Both the position numbers and the translations under genes were made by a program. Shown piece by piece: positions 7,888 to 16,230 of a DNA stretch of 30,455 nucleotides (position 1 is its first letter; each line of letters starts with the position of its first letter). The notes beneath the pieces are model-generated. The model worked only from the letters and a program-made list of their open reading frames with translations. It was not told the origin of the DNA and did no database searches. The stretch is taken from contig URQW01000032.1 of NCBI GenBank assembly GCA_900550105.1, positions 1-30,455 on the forward strand. Direction: 5' to 3'. This stretch comes from an uncultured Pelosinus sp. GTDB lineage: Bacteria; Bacillota; Negativicutes; UMGS1260.

Positions 7888-8715
7888 ATGGCTATGGATT
7901 TTATTCGTGTCGATCAAGGAAAATGCACAAAGTGCGGTATTTGCTCTGCCGTTTGCCCAGGCGTTATTGGTATGGGTGACAGCGGACCACAGGCGATTCG
8001 GGATCTTTGTGTAGGTTGCGGTCAATGTGTGGCCGTGTGTCCTCAGGGAGCCATGAATAACACGAATGCACCATTAGAAAGTCAGGATCGTTTAGATGAA
8101 AACACAGTGCTTGATTCAGGCCTAGCCGCGCAATTTCTTCGATCGCGCCGTTCCGTTCGCAATTATCAGTCCAGAGGTGTGTCACGTGAGATGATAAGCC
8201 AGCTTCTTGATATTGCCCGCATGGCGCCGACGGCCTGCAATTCGCAAGGGGTCGCTTATCATGTAGTGGATAATCAAGATACCTTGCGGCAGATTTCGGC
8301 AGTCATCATTGATTGGACGGAACATGAACTAGAAACCCCGGCAATGGCTGCGGCCAAGTATGCTCCCCACCTGGCAATGATGGTCCAGCAATACCGAAAA
8401 GAACAGCAAGACGTTGTCCTACGCGGCGCTCCGTGCTTGATTGTCGCCACCGCTGATAAACAGTTTTTTGCTACCGGCAGGGACAATACTTATCTATCAT
8501 TTGCCTATTTACAGCTTTTTGCAGCCTCATTAGGGCTGGGAACGTGTTGGGGAGGGTTATTTGAATACTGCGCTACCTCTGGTTATGAGCCGCTGCTTAA
8601 GTTGTTGAATCTGCCACAAGACATGAAAGTGACAAGCGGCATGATGGTGGGATATCCACAATATGTCTATCAGCGGTTGGTAGCCAGAAACCCTTTGCAA
8701 GTCACTTGGCAATAA
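7888..8715 (+). CDS. Nitroreductase-family protein with N-terminal 2x[4Fe-4S] ferredoxin domain
   Basis: 275 residues. The N-terminus carries two [4Fe-4S] motifs: Cys13, 16, 19, 23 (CTKCGICSAVC) and Cys41, 44, 47, 51 (CVGCGQCVAVC). A nitroreductase domain follows from about residue 84 (RSRRSVRNYQ and ARMAPTACNSQG, the usual FMN-binding start) to the end. Such fusions pass electrons from the clusters to FMN to reduce nitro compounds, quinones or unknown substrates in anaerobes; the physiological substrate is not known. ATG at 7888 is chosen since GAGGTGG (7873-7879) lies 8 bases upstream. The promoter contains the palindrome shared with the WYL regulator gene just upstream, so expression is probably controlled by that regulator. 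Confidence 0.88.
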   Translation: MAMDFIRVDQGKCTKCGICSAVCPGVIGMGDSGPQAIRDLCVGCGQCVAVCPQGAMNNTNAPLESQDRLDENTVLDSGLAAQFLRSRRSVRNYQSRGVSREMISQLLDIARMAPTACNSQGVAYHVVDNQDTLRQISAVIIDWTEHELETPAMAAAKYAPHLAMMVQQYRKEQQDVVLRGAPCLIVATADKQFFATGRDNTYLSFAYLQLFAASLGLGTCWGGLFEYCATSGYEPLLKLLNLPQDMKVTSGMMVGYPQYVYQRLVARNPLQVTWQ

Positions 8716-8769
8716 TATGCCATTTTAGGGCAGGGTAGATTTTCTGTTAGTTGAATGAGGTCGATGCAC

Positions 8770-8815
8770 AGTTCCTACAAAAAGTTTAACAATTTGTAGG
8801 AACTTTGCATTTTTG
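8770..8815 (+). terminator. Rho-independent terminator after the nitroreductase gene
   Basis: A perfect 12-bp stem, AGTTCCTACAAA (8770-8781) with TTTGTAGGAACT (8793-8804), is followed by a T-rich tail (TTGCATTTTT). Confidence 0.85.
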
Positions 8816-8912
8816 ATGAAGTTTCGTGGAAGAAACAAGGGAGACGGTTTTATTTAGGTAGTCACTTCCTTGAAAATTGTACGGATAAGTAGAGGATTAC
8901 GTTACCAATATA

Positions 8913-8940
8913 TTGACAATTCAAAACAATCTGTTAGAAT
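8913..8940 (+). promoter_or_regulatory. Promoter of the LacI-type regulator gene
   Basis: TTGACA (8913-8918), a 16-bp spacer and TAGAAT (8935-8940) preceded by TGT, an extended -10. The operator at 8945-8960 begins 4 bases after the -10, so a bound repressor would cover the transcription start. Confidence 0.75.
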
Positions 8941-8944
8941 GGAA

Positions 8945-8960
8945 TTGAAACCGGTTACAA
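8945..8960 (+). promoter_or_regulatory. LacI-family operator (or cre-like site), copy 1
   Basis: TTGAAACCGGTTACAA is a near-perfect 16-bp dyad centred on CCGG. It fits LacI-family operators and also the CcpA cre consensus. A second copy lies at 10035-10050, between the regulator and kinase genes. Confidence 0.8.
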
Positions 8961-8978
8961 TGCGAAGGAATGTTGAAA

Positions 8979-10016
8979 ATGAGTATTAATATATATGATA
9001 TTGCCAAAAAAGCGGGTGTCTCCTCGGCAACGGTATCTAGGGTTATTAATAATAAGCCTCATGTGCGTGAAGAGACCAAAGAAAAAGTTTTGAATGTGAT
9101 TGCCTCAATGAACTATACGCCCAATTCTTTAGCCCGTAACCTTAGTACGGGTAATACTTTGAACATCGGATTTTTGATTCCCGATATTGAAAATCCTTTT
9201 TTTTCGCAACTTTTGCGTGGGCTAACAAATGCTTCCGAACAATATGGCTATAATATTTTTCTCTATGGAACCGATGATAGTGTTGAGAAAGAGCACCGGT
9301 TTTTTCGTTCTGTTAAGGCGGAACGGTTAAGTGGTATTATTGTGATTCCGATTGATGAGAATAACACGGAAAGTTGCAAGCGGTTACTTGAATTTGAAAA
9401 AGCCGGTGTTCCCGTTGTTCTGATTGACCGGGCTCTTAAAAATTGTCGTTTGAATGGTGTATTTTCCGAAGATTTTAACGGGGCTTATGCTGCTGTAGAT
9501 TGTCTTTTACGAGAAGGCCATCGGCGCATTGCTACAATAAAAGGACCGGAGAACTCTCGTCCGGGAAATGAGCGTTGGCTGGGTTATTTAGCAGCTCTAG
9601 AAAAATGGGGTGTTAAGCCGGAAAGTTGCTATGTACGGCAAGGAGACTTTCATGAGCCATTAGCCTATGAGCTTATGAAAAGTCTTATGGAGCAATCACA
9701 GCCGCCGACTGCAATTTTTTCATCAAATAATATGACCTCGCTTGGCTGTATTCATTATATTACGGAAAAAGGCTTGAAACTTGGGGAAGATATTTCAATG
9801 ATCGGCTTTGATGATATGGAGATATTGAAATATATGAACATTCGTCTAAGCGTTGTAGATCGTGATGTATATAGCATGGGCTGGAATGCCATTGAACTTT
9901 TAACAAGACGTTTGGATGAGCTTGATAGGAATGATCCAAACCAGGTGCCTTGCCGGCAAGAAATCTTTTTGCCGACAAAACTGATTTTGCGTGGGTCAGA
10001 GAAATGGCGAGGCTAG
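8979..10016 (+). CDS. LacI-family transcriptional repressor of the deoxyribose-type operon
   Basis: 345 residues. The LacI helix-turn-helix and hinge helix are clear at 1-60 (NIYDIAKKAGVSSATVSRV and YTPNSLARNL). A periplasmic-binding-protein-like ligand domain fills about 62-345 (IGFLIPDIENPFFSQLLRG, IGFDDMEI). Family members bind a sugar or sugar phosphate and leave the operator. ATG at 8979 is chosen over the in-frame ATG at 8970, because GAAGGA lies 9 bases upstream of 8979 but touches 8970. Palindromes with CCGG centres lie in its own promoter and just before the kinase gene, which points to autoregulation and control of the downstream operon. The effector is probably the imported sugar or its phosphate, by inference from the neighbouring genes. 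Confidence 0.92.
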   Translation: MSINIYDIAKKAGVSSATVSRVINNKPHVREETKEKVLNVIASMNYTPNSLARNLSTGNTLNIGFLIPDIENPFFSQLLRGLTNASEQYGYNIFLYGTDDSVEKEHRFFRSVKAERLSGIIVIPIDENNTESCKRLLEFEKAGVPVVLIDRALKNCRLNGVFSEDFNGAYAAVDCLLREGHRRIATIKGPENSRPGNERWLGYLAALEKWGVKPESCYVRQGDFHEPLAYELMKSLMEQSQPPTAIFSSNNMTSLGCIHYITEKGLKLGEDISMIGFDDMEILKYMNIRLSVVDRDVYSMGWNAIELLTRRLDELDRNDPNQVPCRQEIFLPTKLILRGSEKWRG

Positions 10017-10034
10017 AAACTGCTATGCACATTT

Positions 10035-10050
10035 TTGTAACCGGTTACAT
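10035..10050 (+). promoter_or_regulatory. LacI-family operator (or cre-like site), copy 2
   Basis: TTGTAACCGGTTACAT contains a perfect 14-bp palindrome (10036-10049). It lies 56 bp before the kinase start codon. I see no convincing promoter hexamers between the regulator and the kinase gene. The operon may therefore be read partly from the regulator's promoter, with this site acting as a second block. Confidence 0.8.
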
Positions 10051-10105
10051 ACGGGCAAAATGACATCATAAATCACAAGCTTGGATAAAGAAGGGAGACT
10101 TTTTC

Positions 10106-11038
10106 ATGGGGAAAAAGGTTGCAGTTTTCGGAAGTTTTGTTGTAGATCTTATGGCAAGAGCGGCACATCTACCGCAGCCCGGCGAAACGGTTAAGGGGTC
10201 CATGTTTAAGATGGGAGCTGGCGGCAAAGGGTTTAATCAAGGCGTTGCTGCTCATAAATCAGGAGCGGACGTGGCCATGATTACGAAAGTTGGAAACGAT
10301 GCTTTTGCTGATGTTGCGCTTAGTGTCATGGCTGAGCTGAACTTAAGCAAAGAATACATACTTTATAATCAGGAAGTTGGTACAGGTTCTGCCATTATTA
10401 TGGTGGATGAACAAACCAGTCAGAATAAAATCATTATTGTACCTGGCGCCTGCAGTACCATAACAGCACAAGACGTTGATAATTTGAAACCTCTGCTTAA
10501 GGAGTGCGCTTATGTGCTGTTGCAGTTGGAGGTGAATCAGGACGCCAATGAACGCATCGTTGACATTGCCAATGAATGTGGCTGTAAAGTCATTTTGAAT
10601 ACAGCTCCTTATCAGCAAGTCAGTGATGAGTTTTTAGCAAAGGTCTATATGGTAACACCGAATGAAGTGGAAGCAGAAATGATGACCGGTGTACCTGTAG
10701 AGGATTTGGCTGCAGCGAAAAAGGCTGCTGCGGTATTTTACAATAAGGGCGTTGAAGTCGTTTTAATAACATTAGGGGAACGAGGTGTGTTCGTTTCTGA
10801 TCATGGGCGTGAAGAAATTATCAGTGCATTTAAGGTTGATGCAGTCGACACTACCGGTGCAGGCGATGCATTCAATGGTGGCCTCCTGACAGCATTATCG
10901 GAGGGGAAAGACTTGTGGGAAGCTTCTCGCTTTGCCAGTGCACTTGCTGCCCTATCTGTTCAGAAAATTGGCACAACTCCAGCGATGCCAACGCGAGAGG
11001 AGGTTGAAGCGTTTCTTAAACAGGCAAGCATCGATTAG
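10106..11038 (+). CDS. PfkB-family kinase, ribokinase/deoxyribokinase type
   Basis: 310 residues, the usual ribokinase length. Family marks are GAGGKGFNQ (38-46), TPNEVEAEMMTG (184-195) and DTTGAGDAF (248-256) with catalytic Asp254. The sugar-binding start reads GSFVVDL (9-15). In E. coli ribokinase the matching stretch is GSINADH, whose Asn contacts ribose. As I recall the Salmonella/E. coli deoxyribokinase DeoK, its stretch is GSNMVDL, with a hydrophobic residue at that position. Here it is Val12, and further stretches (ITKVGNDAFAD, LLQLEV) are also closer to DeoK. Together with the aldolase gene deoC at the operon's end, this favours 2-deoxy-D-ribose as substrate, giving deoxyribose-5-phosphate; ribokinase activity is not excluded. 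AAGGGAG precedes the ATG. It starts an eight-kilobase run of tightly spaced genes. Confidence 0.85.
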   Translation: MGKKVAVFGSFVVDLMARAAHLPQPGETVKGSMFKMGAGGKGFNQGVAAHKSGADVAMITKVGNDAFADVALSVMAELNLSKEYILYNQEVGTGSAIIMVDEQTSQNKIIIVPGACSTITAQDVDNLKPLLKECAYVLLQLEVNQDANERIVDIANECGCKVILNTAPYQQVSDEFLAKVYMVTPNEVEAEMMTGVPVEDLAAAKKAAAVFYNKGVEVVLITLGERGVFVSDHGREEIISAFKVDAVDTTGAGDAFNGGLLTALSEGKDLWEASRFASALAALSVQKIGTTPAMPTREEVEAFLKQASID

Positions 11039-11055
11039 TAGATAGGAGGGAAAGT

Positions 11056-11502
11056 ATGCTAAAGGGAATTCCTAAATGCATTAGTCCGGATCTGTTAAAG
11101 GCATTGGCTGATATGGGACATGGTGATCAAATTGTAATTGCTGATGACTTTTATCCGGCAGTTTCTATGGCGAAGAATGGTATTACAATTAATGCCGATG
11201 GGATCGGGGCGGCGGAGATGGTCGATGCCGTACTGCAGCTTATGCCGCTTGACGTGGAGTATGTAGAGCATCCGGTCATGATTATGGACATTATGGATCA
11301 TTTAAAAGGGTCGATGGAACGGCCGAAAGTTTGGGATGATTTCATCGCAGCCGTTAAGAAAAATGAACCAAAGGGCGAAGCCTGTGTTGGGTTTATCGAT
11401 CGATTTGAGTTTTATGAAAAAGGAAAAGCCGCCTTTGTTACTGTTTCGACGGGAGAACGTCAGCCCTATGGCTGTATTATATTGCAAAAAGGTGTTATGT
11501 AA
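11056..11502 (+). CDS. RbsD/FucU-family sugar mutarotase (FucU-type)
   Basis: 148 residues. The start (ISPDLLKALADMGHGDQIVIAD) and the end (RFEFYEKGKAAFVTVSTGER, then YGCIILQKG) resemble E. coli FucU more than the shorter RbsD. His22 in GHGD and Tyr120 in RFEFY match residues known to be important in these enzymes. The family speeds interconversion of alpha/beta or pyranose/furanose sugar forms, so that the kinase receives the form it uses. It follows the kinase by 17 bp and has a good GGAGGG site. In this operon it would act on the imported pentose or deoxypentose in the cytoplasm. Confidence 0.88.
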   Translation: MLKGIPKCISPDLLKALADMGHGDQIVIADDFYPAVSMAKNGITINADGIGAAEMVDAVLQLMPLDVEYVEHPVMIMDIMDHLKGSMERPKVWDDFIAAVKKNEPKGEACVGFIDRFEFYEKGKAAFVTVSTGERQPYGCIILQKGVM

Positions 11503-11520
11503 ATTAAGGAGGGACTATTG

Positions 11521-12597
11521 ATGAATAAGAAAAAGTATTTAGCAGTTGCGTTAGGATTACTTCTTTGCGCTGGTTTGGCTGGCTGTGGCGACAGTGGTAA
11601 GAAAGCCGATGCACCCAAGGCATCCGTTCAAAAAGTGGTTACGACAACAGATGTTGCGACACAAGGCCAGAAGAAAGATTGGAAAATTGCCGTTGTTATA
11701 AAAGACTCTTCTAATGGCTGGTTTGCTCGTATGGATCAGGGGGTTAAACAATATGCCGCTGATACCGGAATCAATGCTTATCAAAAGGGACCTGCTTCTA
11801 CCGATGCTGCCCAACAAGTTCAAGTTATTCAAGATGTTATCAATCAAGGAATCAATGCCCTTTGCGTTGTACCAGTTGATCCGGCAGCCTGCGATCCTGT
11901 ATTGAAAGAAGCTCGTGATAAAGGGATTGTTGTTATTACTCATGAAGGATCAAGCTGTAAAAATGTCGATTATGATTTAGAAGCTTTCAATAATGCTGGA
12001 TATGGCGCTTTTATCATGGATAAACTGCAAGAATCCATGGGGGGCCAAGGTGTTTACACAACCATGGTGGCTCATCTTACCAATGCTTCGCAAAATGAAT
12101 GGGCCAATGGTGCTGTTGCTCAGCAACAAGCTAAATATCCCGGCTTACAATTACTTGCGAATCCCAAACGCGTAGAATCAGAAAATAATTCAGAAAAAGC
12201 CTATCAGGTTGCGAAGGAAGTCATGAAATCACATCCTGAAGTGAAAGGCTTTGTCGGTACATCTTCGATGGATACCCCAGGCATTGCTCGTGCGATTAAT
12301 GAAATGGGCCTGAAAGGCAAAACCTTTGTTGTTGGTACTGGTATGCCGAACGAATGCCGTTCTTTAATTAAAGATGGATCGCTTTCATTCATTACTCTTT
12401 GGGACCCGGCAGAAGCTGGTTATGCCATGTGCGTATTGGCTCGTCAAGTGCTTGAAGGTAAAAAGATTACTGATGGTACCGATCTTGGTTTGAAATCCTA
12501 TAGTAAACTGATCCAAAGCAAAGAAAACCCAACGCTGTTCATGGGCGCCGGCTGGATTGCTATTAATAAAGAAAACGTAGATAACTACAATTTCTAA
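11521..12597 (+). CDS. Sugar ABC transporter substrate-binding lipoprotein (Peripl_BP_4 family)
   Basis: 358 residues. The N-terminus is a lipoprotein signal (MNKKKYLAVALGLLLCAGLAGC, lipobox cysteine at 22). A short polar linker follows to about residue 45. The rest is a type 1 periplasmic sugar-binding fold (WKIAVVIKDSSNGWFARMDQ, INQGINALCVVPVDPAACDP, VVGTGMPNECRSLIKDG). It resembles the rhamnose/AI-2/ribose-binding group. It would capture the sugar at the outer face of the cytoplasmic membrane and deliver it to the two permeases encoded downstream. ATG at 11521 has AAGGAGGG 7 bases upstream. A strong hairpin without a T-tract follows the stop codon. Confidence 0.88.
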   Translation: MNKKKYLAVALGLLLCAGLAGCGDSGKKADAPKASVQKVVTTTDVATQGQKKDWKIAVVIKDSSNGWFARMDQGVKQYAADTGINAYQKGPASTDAAQQVQVIQDVINQGINALCVVPVDPAACDPVLKEARDKGIVVITHEGSSCKNVDYDLEAFNNAGYGAFIMDKLQESMGGQGVYTTMVAHLTNASQNEWANGAVAQQQAKYPGLQLLANPKRVESENNSEKAYQVAKEVMKSHPEVKGFVGTSSMDTPGIARAINEMGLKGKTFVVGTGMPNECRSLIKDGSLSFITLWDPAEAGYAMCVLARQVLEGKKITDGTDLGLKSYSKLIQSKENPTLFMGAGWIAINKENVDNYNF

Positions 12598-12607
12598 GAA
12601 ACGTTCT

Positions 12608-12644
12608 GGCAAAAGTGAGGGGTTGTTGGCTCATCACTTTTGCC
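12608..12644 (+). other. Intra-operon hairpin between the binding-protein and ATPase genes
   Basis: A perfect 11-bp stem, GGCAAAAGTGA (12608-12618) with TCACTTTTGCC (12634-12644), and a 15-nt loop. No run of T follows, so it is a weak or non-terminator. Such structures often protect the upstream mRNA and so raise the amount of binding protein over the membrane parts. Confidence 0.7.
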
Positions 12645-12701
12645 GATCTCGTAATGATAAAGAGCTGTGATAGGTAGTGTGTAGGGCTGGGGGGGAAAGC
12701 A

Positions 12702-14186
12702 GTGTCAGATTATATTATAAAAGCAACAAATATTAAGAAATATTTTGGTGGCGTCAAGGCACTTGATGGTGTAAATATTGAGATCAAAAAAGGTGAAATT
12801 CACTGCCTGGCAGGCGAGAATGGTTGTGGTAAATCCACAATTATTAATATTATTTCAGGCTTTTATACACCGGATTCGGGCACGATTGAAATCGATGGCA
12901 TAAAACATGAAAAAATGAACCCCAAACAAGCGATAGCGAGCGGTGTACAAGTTATTTACCAGGATCTATCTTTGTTTCCAAACCTGACTGTCATGGAAAA
13001 CCTTGCAATTAATATGGAAGTGGCAGCAAGCAGAACCTTTGTAAGTAAAGCGCGTATGCGTAAAATTGCCGAAGAAGCCATAAGCAAGATTGGTTTTGAG
13101 ATTGATTTAGATGAAACAGTGGAAAATCTTACGGTAGGTATGCGCCAAATGATTGCGATCAGTCGTGCGTTATTAAATGATGCGAAACTGATCATTATGG
13201 ATGAGCCCACAACGGCAATCACGAAGCGGGAAGTTAAAGCCTTGTTTAAAATTATTAAACACCTACAGGCGCAAGGGATCGCGGTACTTTTTGTTTCCCA
13301 TAAACTAGATGAGGTATTTGAGATTGCCGAGCGGTTTACGATTTTCCGTAATGGGAAAAATGTGGCCACAGGAAATACAAAAGAGCTTGATCAGAATAAG
13401 TTTACCTATTATATGACAGGACGGGAGATCGTTTCGTCTCGGTATGAGTATACGAGAGAAAATGCACCAACCGTATTGGAAGTGAAGAATCTTTCCTTGA
13501 AAAATGGGTTCAAGGATGTAAGCTTTTCACTGAAACAGGGGGAAATTATCGGCATAACCGGTCTATTAGGATCAGGCCGAACCGAATTAGCAGAGACTTT
13601 ATTTGGGTATCACGCAGCCGATTCCGGCGAGATTGTTATTGATGGGAAATTGGTGAAAATTGATTCTATAAAGAAAGCGATTGACAATGGGATAGGCTAT
13701 CTGCCATCGGATCGTGTTACAGAAGGTCTTTTCTTATCACAGCCGATATCAGACAATATTTCCATAAAAAAATGGCATGATTATGCCAATCGGTTAGGTA
13801 AAATTGACCGAACAAAGATTGAGGAAATGACAGGGTATTGGACCAAGGAATTGTCGATTGCCCTTCATAATATGGAAGACCCCGTAGGGACACTTTCCGG
13901 CGGGAATCAGCAAAAATGTGTTTTAGCCAAGTGGCTGGCACTGGATCTTAAGGTATTAATTTTGAATGGACCGACCGTTGGGGTAGATATTGGTGCTAAA
14001 TTTGATATTTATGAGCTAGTGAAACGCTTAGCGAAGCAAGGCTTGACGGTTATTATTATTTCAGATGATTTGCCGGAAGTGCTGACGAACTGTAATCGTG
14101 TGATGGTTATGCAGTCTGGTCGGTTAGTTCAAATTCTATCGACACAGGGCCTCGAAGAGAGTCGCCTTGCTGAGTTGGCAAATTAG
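12702..14186 (+). CDS. Sugar ABC transporter ATPase with two nucleotide-binding domains (RbsA/MglA-like)
   Basis: 494 residues with two ABC domains. Domain 1 has Walker A GENGCGKST (38-46), signature LTVGM (143-147) and Walker B LIIMDEPT (163-170). Domain 2 (from about 258) has a degenerate Walker A GLLGSGRTE (287-295), an intact signature LSGGNQQ (398-404) and an altered Walker B, LILNGPT (419-425). There the usual Asp-Glu is Asn422-Gly423. RbsA-type ATPases normally have one weak site; here the loss of both acidic residues suggests that domain 2 binds but hardly hydrolyses ATP. The start is GTG at 12702 with a G-rich site just upstream. It powers import through the two permeases that follow. 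Confidence 0.92.
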   Translation: MSDYIIKATNIKKYFGGVKALDGVNIEIKKGEIHCLAGENGCGKSTIINIISGFYTPDSGTIEIDGIKHEKMNPKQAIASGVQVIYQDLSLFPNLTVMENLAINMEVAASRTFVSKARMRKIAEEAISKIGFEIDLDETVENLTVGMRQMIAISRALLNDAKLIIMDEPTTAITKREVKALFKIIKHLQAQGIAVLFVSHKLDEVFEIAERFTIFRNGKNVATGNTKELDQNKFTYYMTGREIVSSRYEYTRENAPTVLEVKNLSLKNGFKDVSFSLKQGEIIGITGLLGSGRTELAETLFGYHAADSGEIVIDGKLVKIDSIKKAIDNGIGYLPSDRVTEGLFLSQPISDNISIKKWHDYANRLGKIDRTKIEEMTGYWTKELSIALHNMEDPVGTLSGGNQQKCVLAKWLALDLKVLILNGPTVGVDIGAKFDIYELVKRLAKQGLTVIIISDDLPEVLTNCNRVMVMQSGRLVQILSTQGLEESRLAELAN

Positions 14187-14206
14187 AAGGAGAGGACGAT
14201 TCAGAT

Positions 14207-15217
14207 ATGAATTTGCAGAAAACGGTAAGGTCGACTGAATTTTATGTAGCATTGATCATCCTGCTCCTGTGTATGGTCATTCAAATGAAAAGCGGCCAGT
14301 TCTTTACAGGCAATAATTTAGTTGATATTGTGCGGGCGTTTTCGGTACCAGCAATGTTTTGCATCGGTGAAATGTTCGTTATTATTACAGGCGGTGTAGA
14401 TGTTTCTTTTCCGGCGATTGCATCCTTGTCCATGTTTGTAGTTTGCTCGCAATTAGAGGACGTTTTCACCAATCCGTTGGCTTATTTTTTAGTTGCAATG
14501 CTGATCGGCTTGATCGTTGGTATACTGAATGGTGTAATTATTGCGCGGTTTAAATTTCCAGCACTTATTGTTACCCTTGCGACAAGTAGTATCTGTTTTG
14601 GGATTATGCAAGGGGTGTTCAAGTCGCGCGAATACCCGCTTTGCGAACCGCTTAAAGAACTCGGCGAGATGAACTTATTTTCAGTAACAAACCCTGTATC
14701 CGGCTTAACTTCCAATATGCCTGTCGGTGTTGTGCTTATGATCGTACTCGTATTTTTCGGTTGGTTTATTTTAAATCGAACGATGCTCGGACGGGGGATT
14801 TATGCAATTGGCGGCGATGTAAAAGCGGCAGAGCGGGCTGGTTTTAATGTTTTTGGCATTTTAGTAGCGATTTATGCTTTTTCCGGCTGTATGGCAGGCT
14901 TGATTGGTGTACTTCGCTCGACAATGCTTCTGGCTGTGCATCCTAATAATTTAGAAGGGATGGAAATGACGGTTATTGCTGCTTGCGTTCTTGGCGGCGT
15001 GCGAATGACAGGCGGTAAAGGGAGTGTGCTTGGTGCAATGCTGGGCATGGCGTTGTTGGTTATTGTCGATAATAGCTTGATCTTATTAGGGATTTCAACG
15101 ATTTGGAAAAAAGTATTTATTGGTGCAATTATTATTATTGGGACGGCAGCCTCCGCCATTCAAGTGAAGCGTAACGAAAAAAAGCTTGCCATTAAGCTGA
15201 ATGAAGGAGGAAAATGA
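14207..15217 (+). CDS. Sugar ABC transporter permease 1 (RbsC/RhaP/LsrC-like)
   Basis: 336 residues with about 9-10 predicted membrane helices of the BPD_transp_2 family. Visible features are IITGGVDVSFPAIASLSMF (near 62-80) and the C-terminal VIAACVLGGVRMTGGKGSVLGA (near 257-278), the conserved loop that contacts the ATPase. AAGGAG lies about 13 bases before the ATG, slightly far. It ends 1 bp before the start codon of the second permease, so the two are translationally coupled. Two different permeases point to a heterodimeric channel, as in rhamnose and AI-2 importers, rather than the homodimer of RbsC. Confidence 0.9.
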   Translation: MNLQKTVRSTEFYVALIILLLCMVIQMKSGQFFTGNNLVDIVRAFSVPAMFCIGEMFVIITGGVDVSFPAIASLSMFVVCSQLEDVFTNPLAYFLVAMLIGLIVGILNGVIIARFKFPALIVTLATSSICFGIMQGVFKSREYPLCEPLKELGEMNLFSVTNPVSGLTSNMPVGVVLMIVLVFFGWFILNRTMLGRGIYAIGGDVKAAERAGFNVFGILVAIYAFSGCMAGLIGVLRSTMLLAVHPNNLEGMEMTVIAACVLGGVRMTGGKGSVLGAMLGMALLVIVDNSLILLGISTIWKKVFIGAIIIIGTAASAIQVKRNEKKLAIKLNEGGK

Positions 15218-15218
15218 G

Positions 15219-16226
15219 ATGGATGCAATTAAGCAAGCAATAAATAAAGATAAAAACTTAGCGCAGCTCCTGGTCGTTTTCCTAATTGTGCTTGTAGCTT
15301 GCGCCGCGCTTAAGGGATCTATGTTTATGAATGTTTCCAATTTCCAGTCGATTGGGAAACAGTTTCCTGAGTTTGGCCTTCTATCGATTGCGATGGCATT
15401 TACCTTGTTTACAGCGGGGATTGACCTTAGCGTTGTAGCCATTGCGAATCTGTGTGCGGTGCTAATGGCCAAGTTATTAATCGTTCTGACTGCGCCGGAT
15501 ATGAGCGACAGTACAGTATTTATGATGATTGCAGTGGCCTGTTGTATGGCCTTGATGGTGAGCGTTCTTTGCGGCGCCCTCAATGGGTTCCTAATTGGCG
15601 TTGTTGGAATTACGCCCATTTTGGCAACTTTGGGGACGCAGGCGCTTTATACAGGCATTGCCATTGTCCTGACAAATGGCAGCACACTAGGAAAGCTGCC
15701 GAAACAGTTGTCAGCTACCATGAACAGTAGTGTAATCGGCATACCGGTGCCCCTGATTATTTTTGCAGTATTTGCGGCAATTGCTGCTTTTATTATGAGT
15801 AAAACAACGTTAGGCTATAAGCTACGTATGCTTGGTACAAGCGCCAAGGCTTCTACGTTTTCGGGTTTTGATAATGTGCGTTTATTTATGACCAATTACA
15901 TATTAAGCGCTGTGTTTAGTGCTGTTGCTGGGATTATTATGTTGGGACGATTCAATTCGGCCAAAGCCGACTATGGCGCCTCGTATTTGATGCAGGCTAT
16001 TTTAATTGCTGTTTTGGGCGGGATCAACCCATATGGTGGCAAAGGGAATATCAGCGGTGTTATCGTAGCAACGATCATTGTACAAATGATTAGCAGCTGG
16101 CTTAATATGTATGAGGATATATCAAATTTTTATCGGCAGATCTTTTGGGGGGCGCTCCTCATTTTTGTCCTTATTTACAATTATGTCGCCAATGAACGTG
16201 AGAAAAAACAAGCAATGAAAGGGTGA
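15219..16226 (+). CDS. Sugar ABC transporter permease 2 (RhaQ/LsrD-like)
   Basis: 335 residues, BPD_transp_2 family, about 9-10 helices. LFTAGIDLSVVAIANL (near 66-81) and ILIAVLGGINPYGGKGN (near 263-279) are the equivalents of the conserved segments in permease 1. ATG at 15219 is chosen because AAGGAGG at 15204-15210 lies 8 bases upstream; the in-frame ATG at 15201 is inside the previous gene and covers that site. Its stop codon is 4 bp before the deoC start. Confidence 0.9.
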   Translation: MDAIKQAINKDKNLAQLLVVFLIVLVACAALKGSMFMNVSNFQSIGKQFPEFGLLSIAMAFTLFTAGIDLSVVAIANLCAVLMAKLLIVLTAPDMSDSTVFMMIAVACCMALMVSVLCGALNGFLIGVVGITPILATLGTQALYTGIAIVLTNGSTLGKLPKQLSATMNSSVIGIPVPLIIFAVFAAIAAFIMSKTTLGYKLRMLGTSAKASTFSGFDNVRLFMTNYILSAVFSAVAGIIMLGRFNSAKADYGASYLMQAILIAVLGGINPYGGKGNISGVIVATIIVQMISSWLNMYEDISNFYRQIFWGALLIFVLIYNYVANEREKKQAMKG

Positions 16227-16230
16227 TCGT

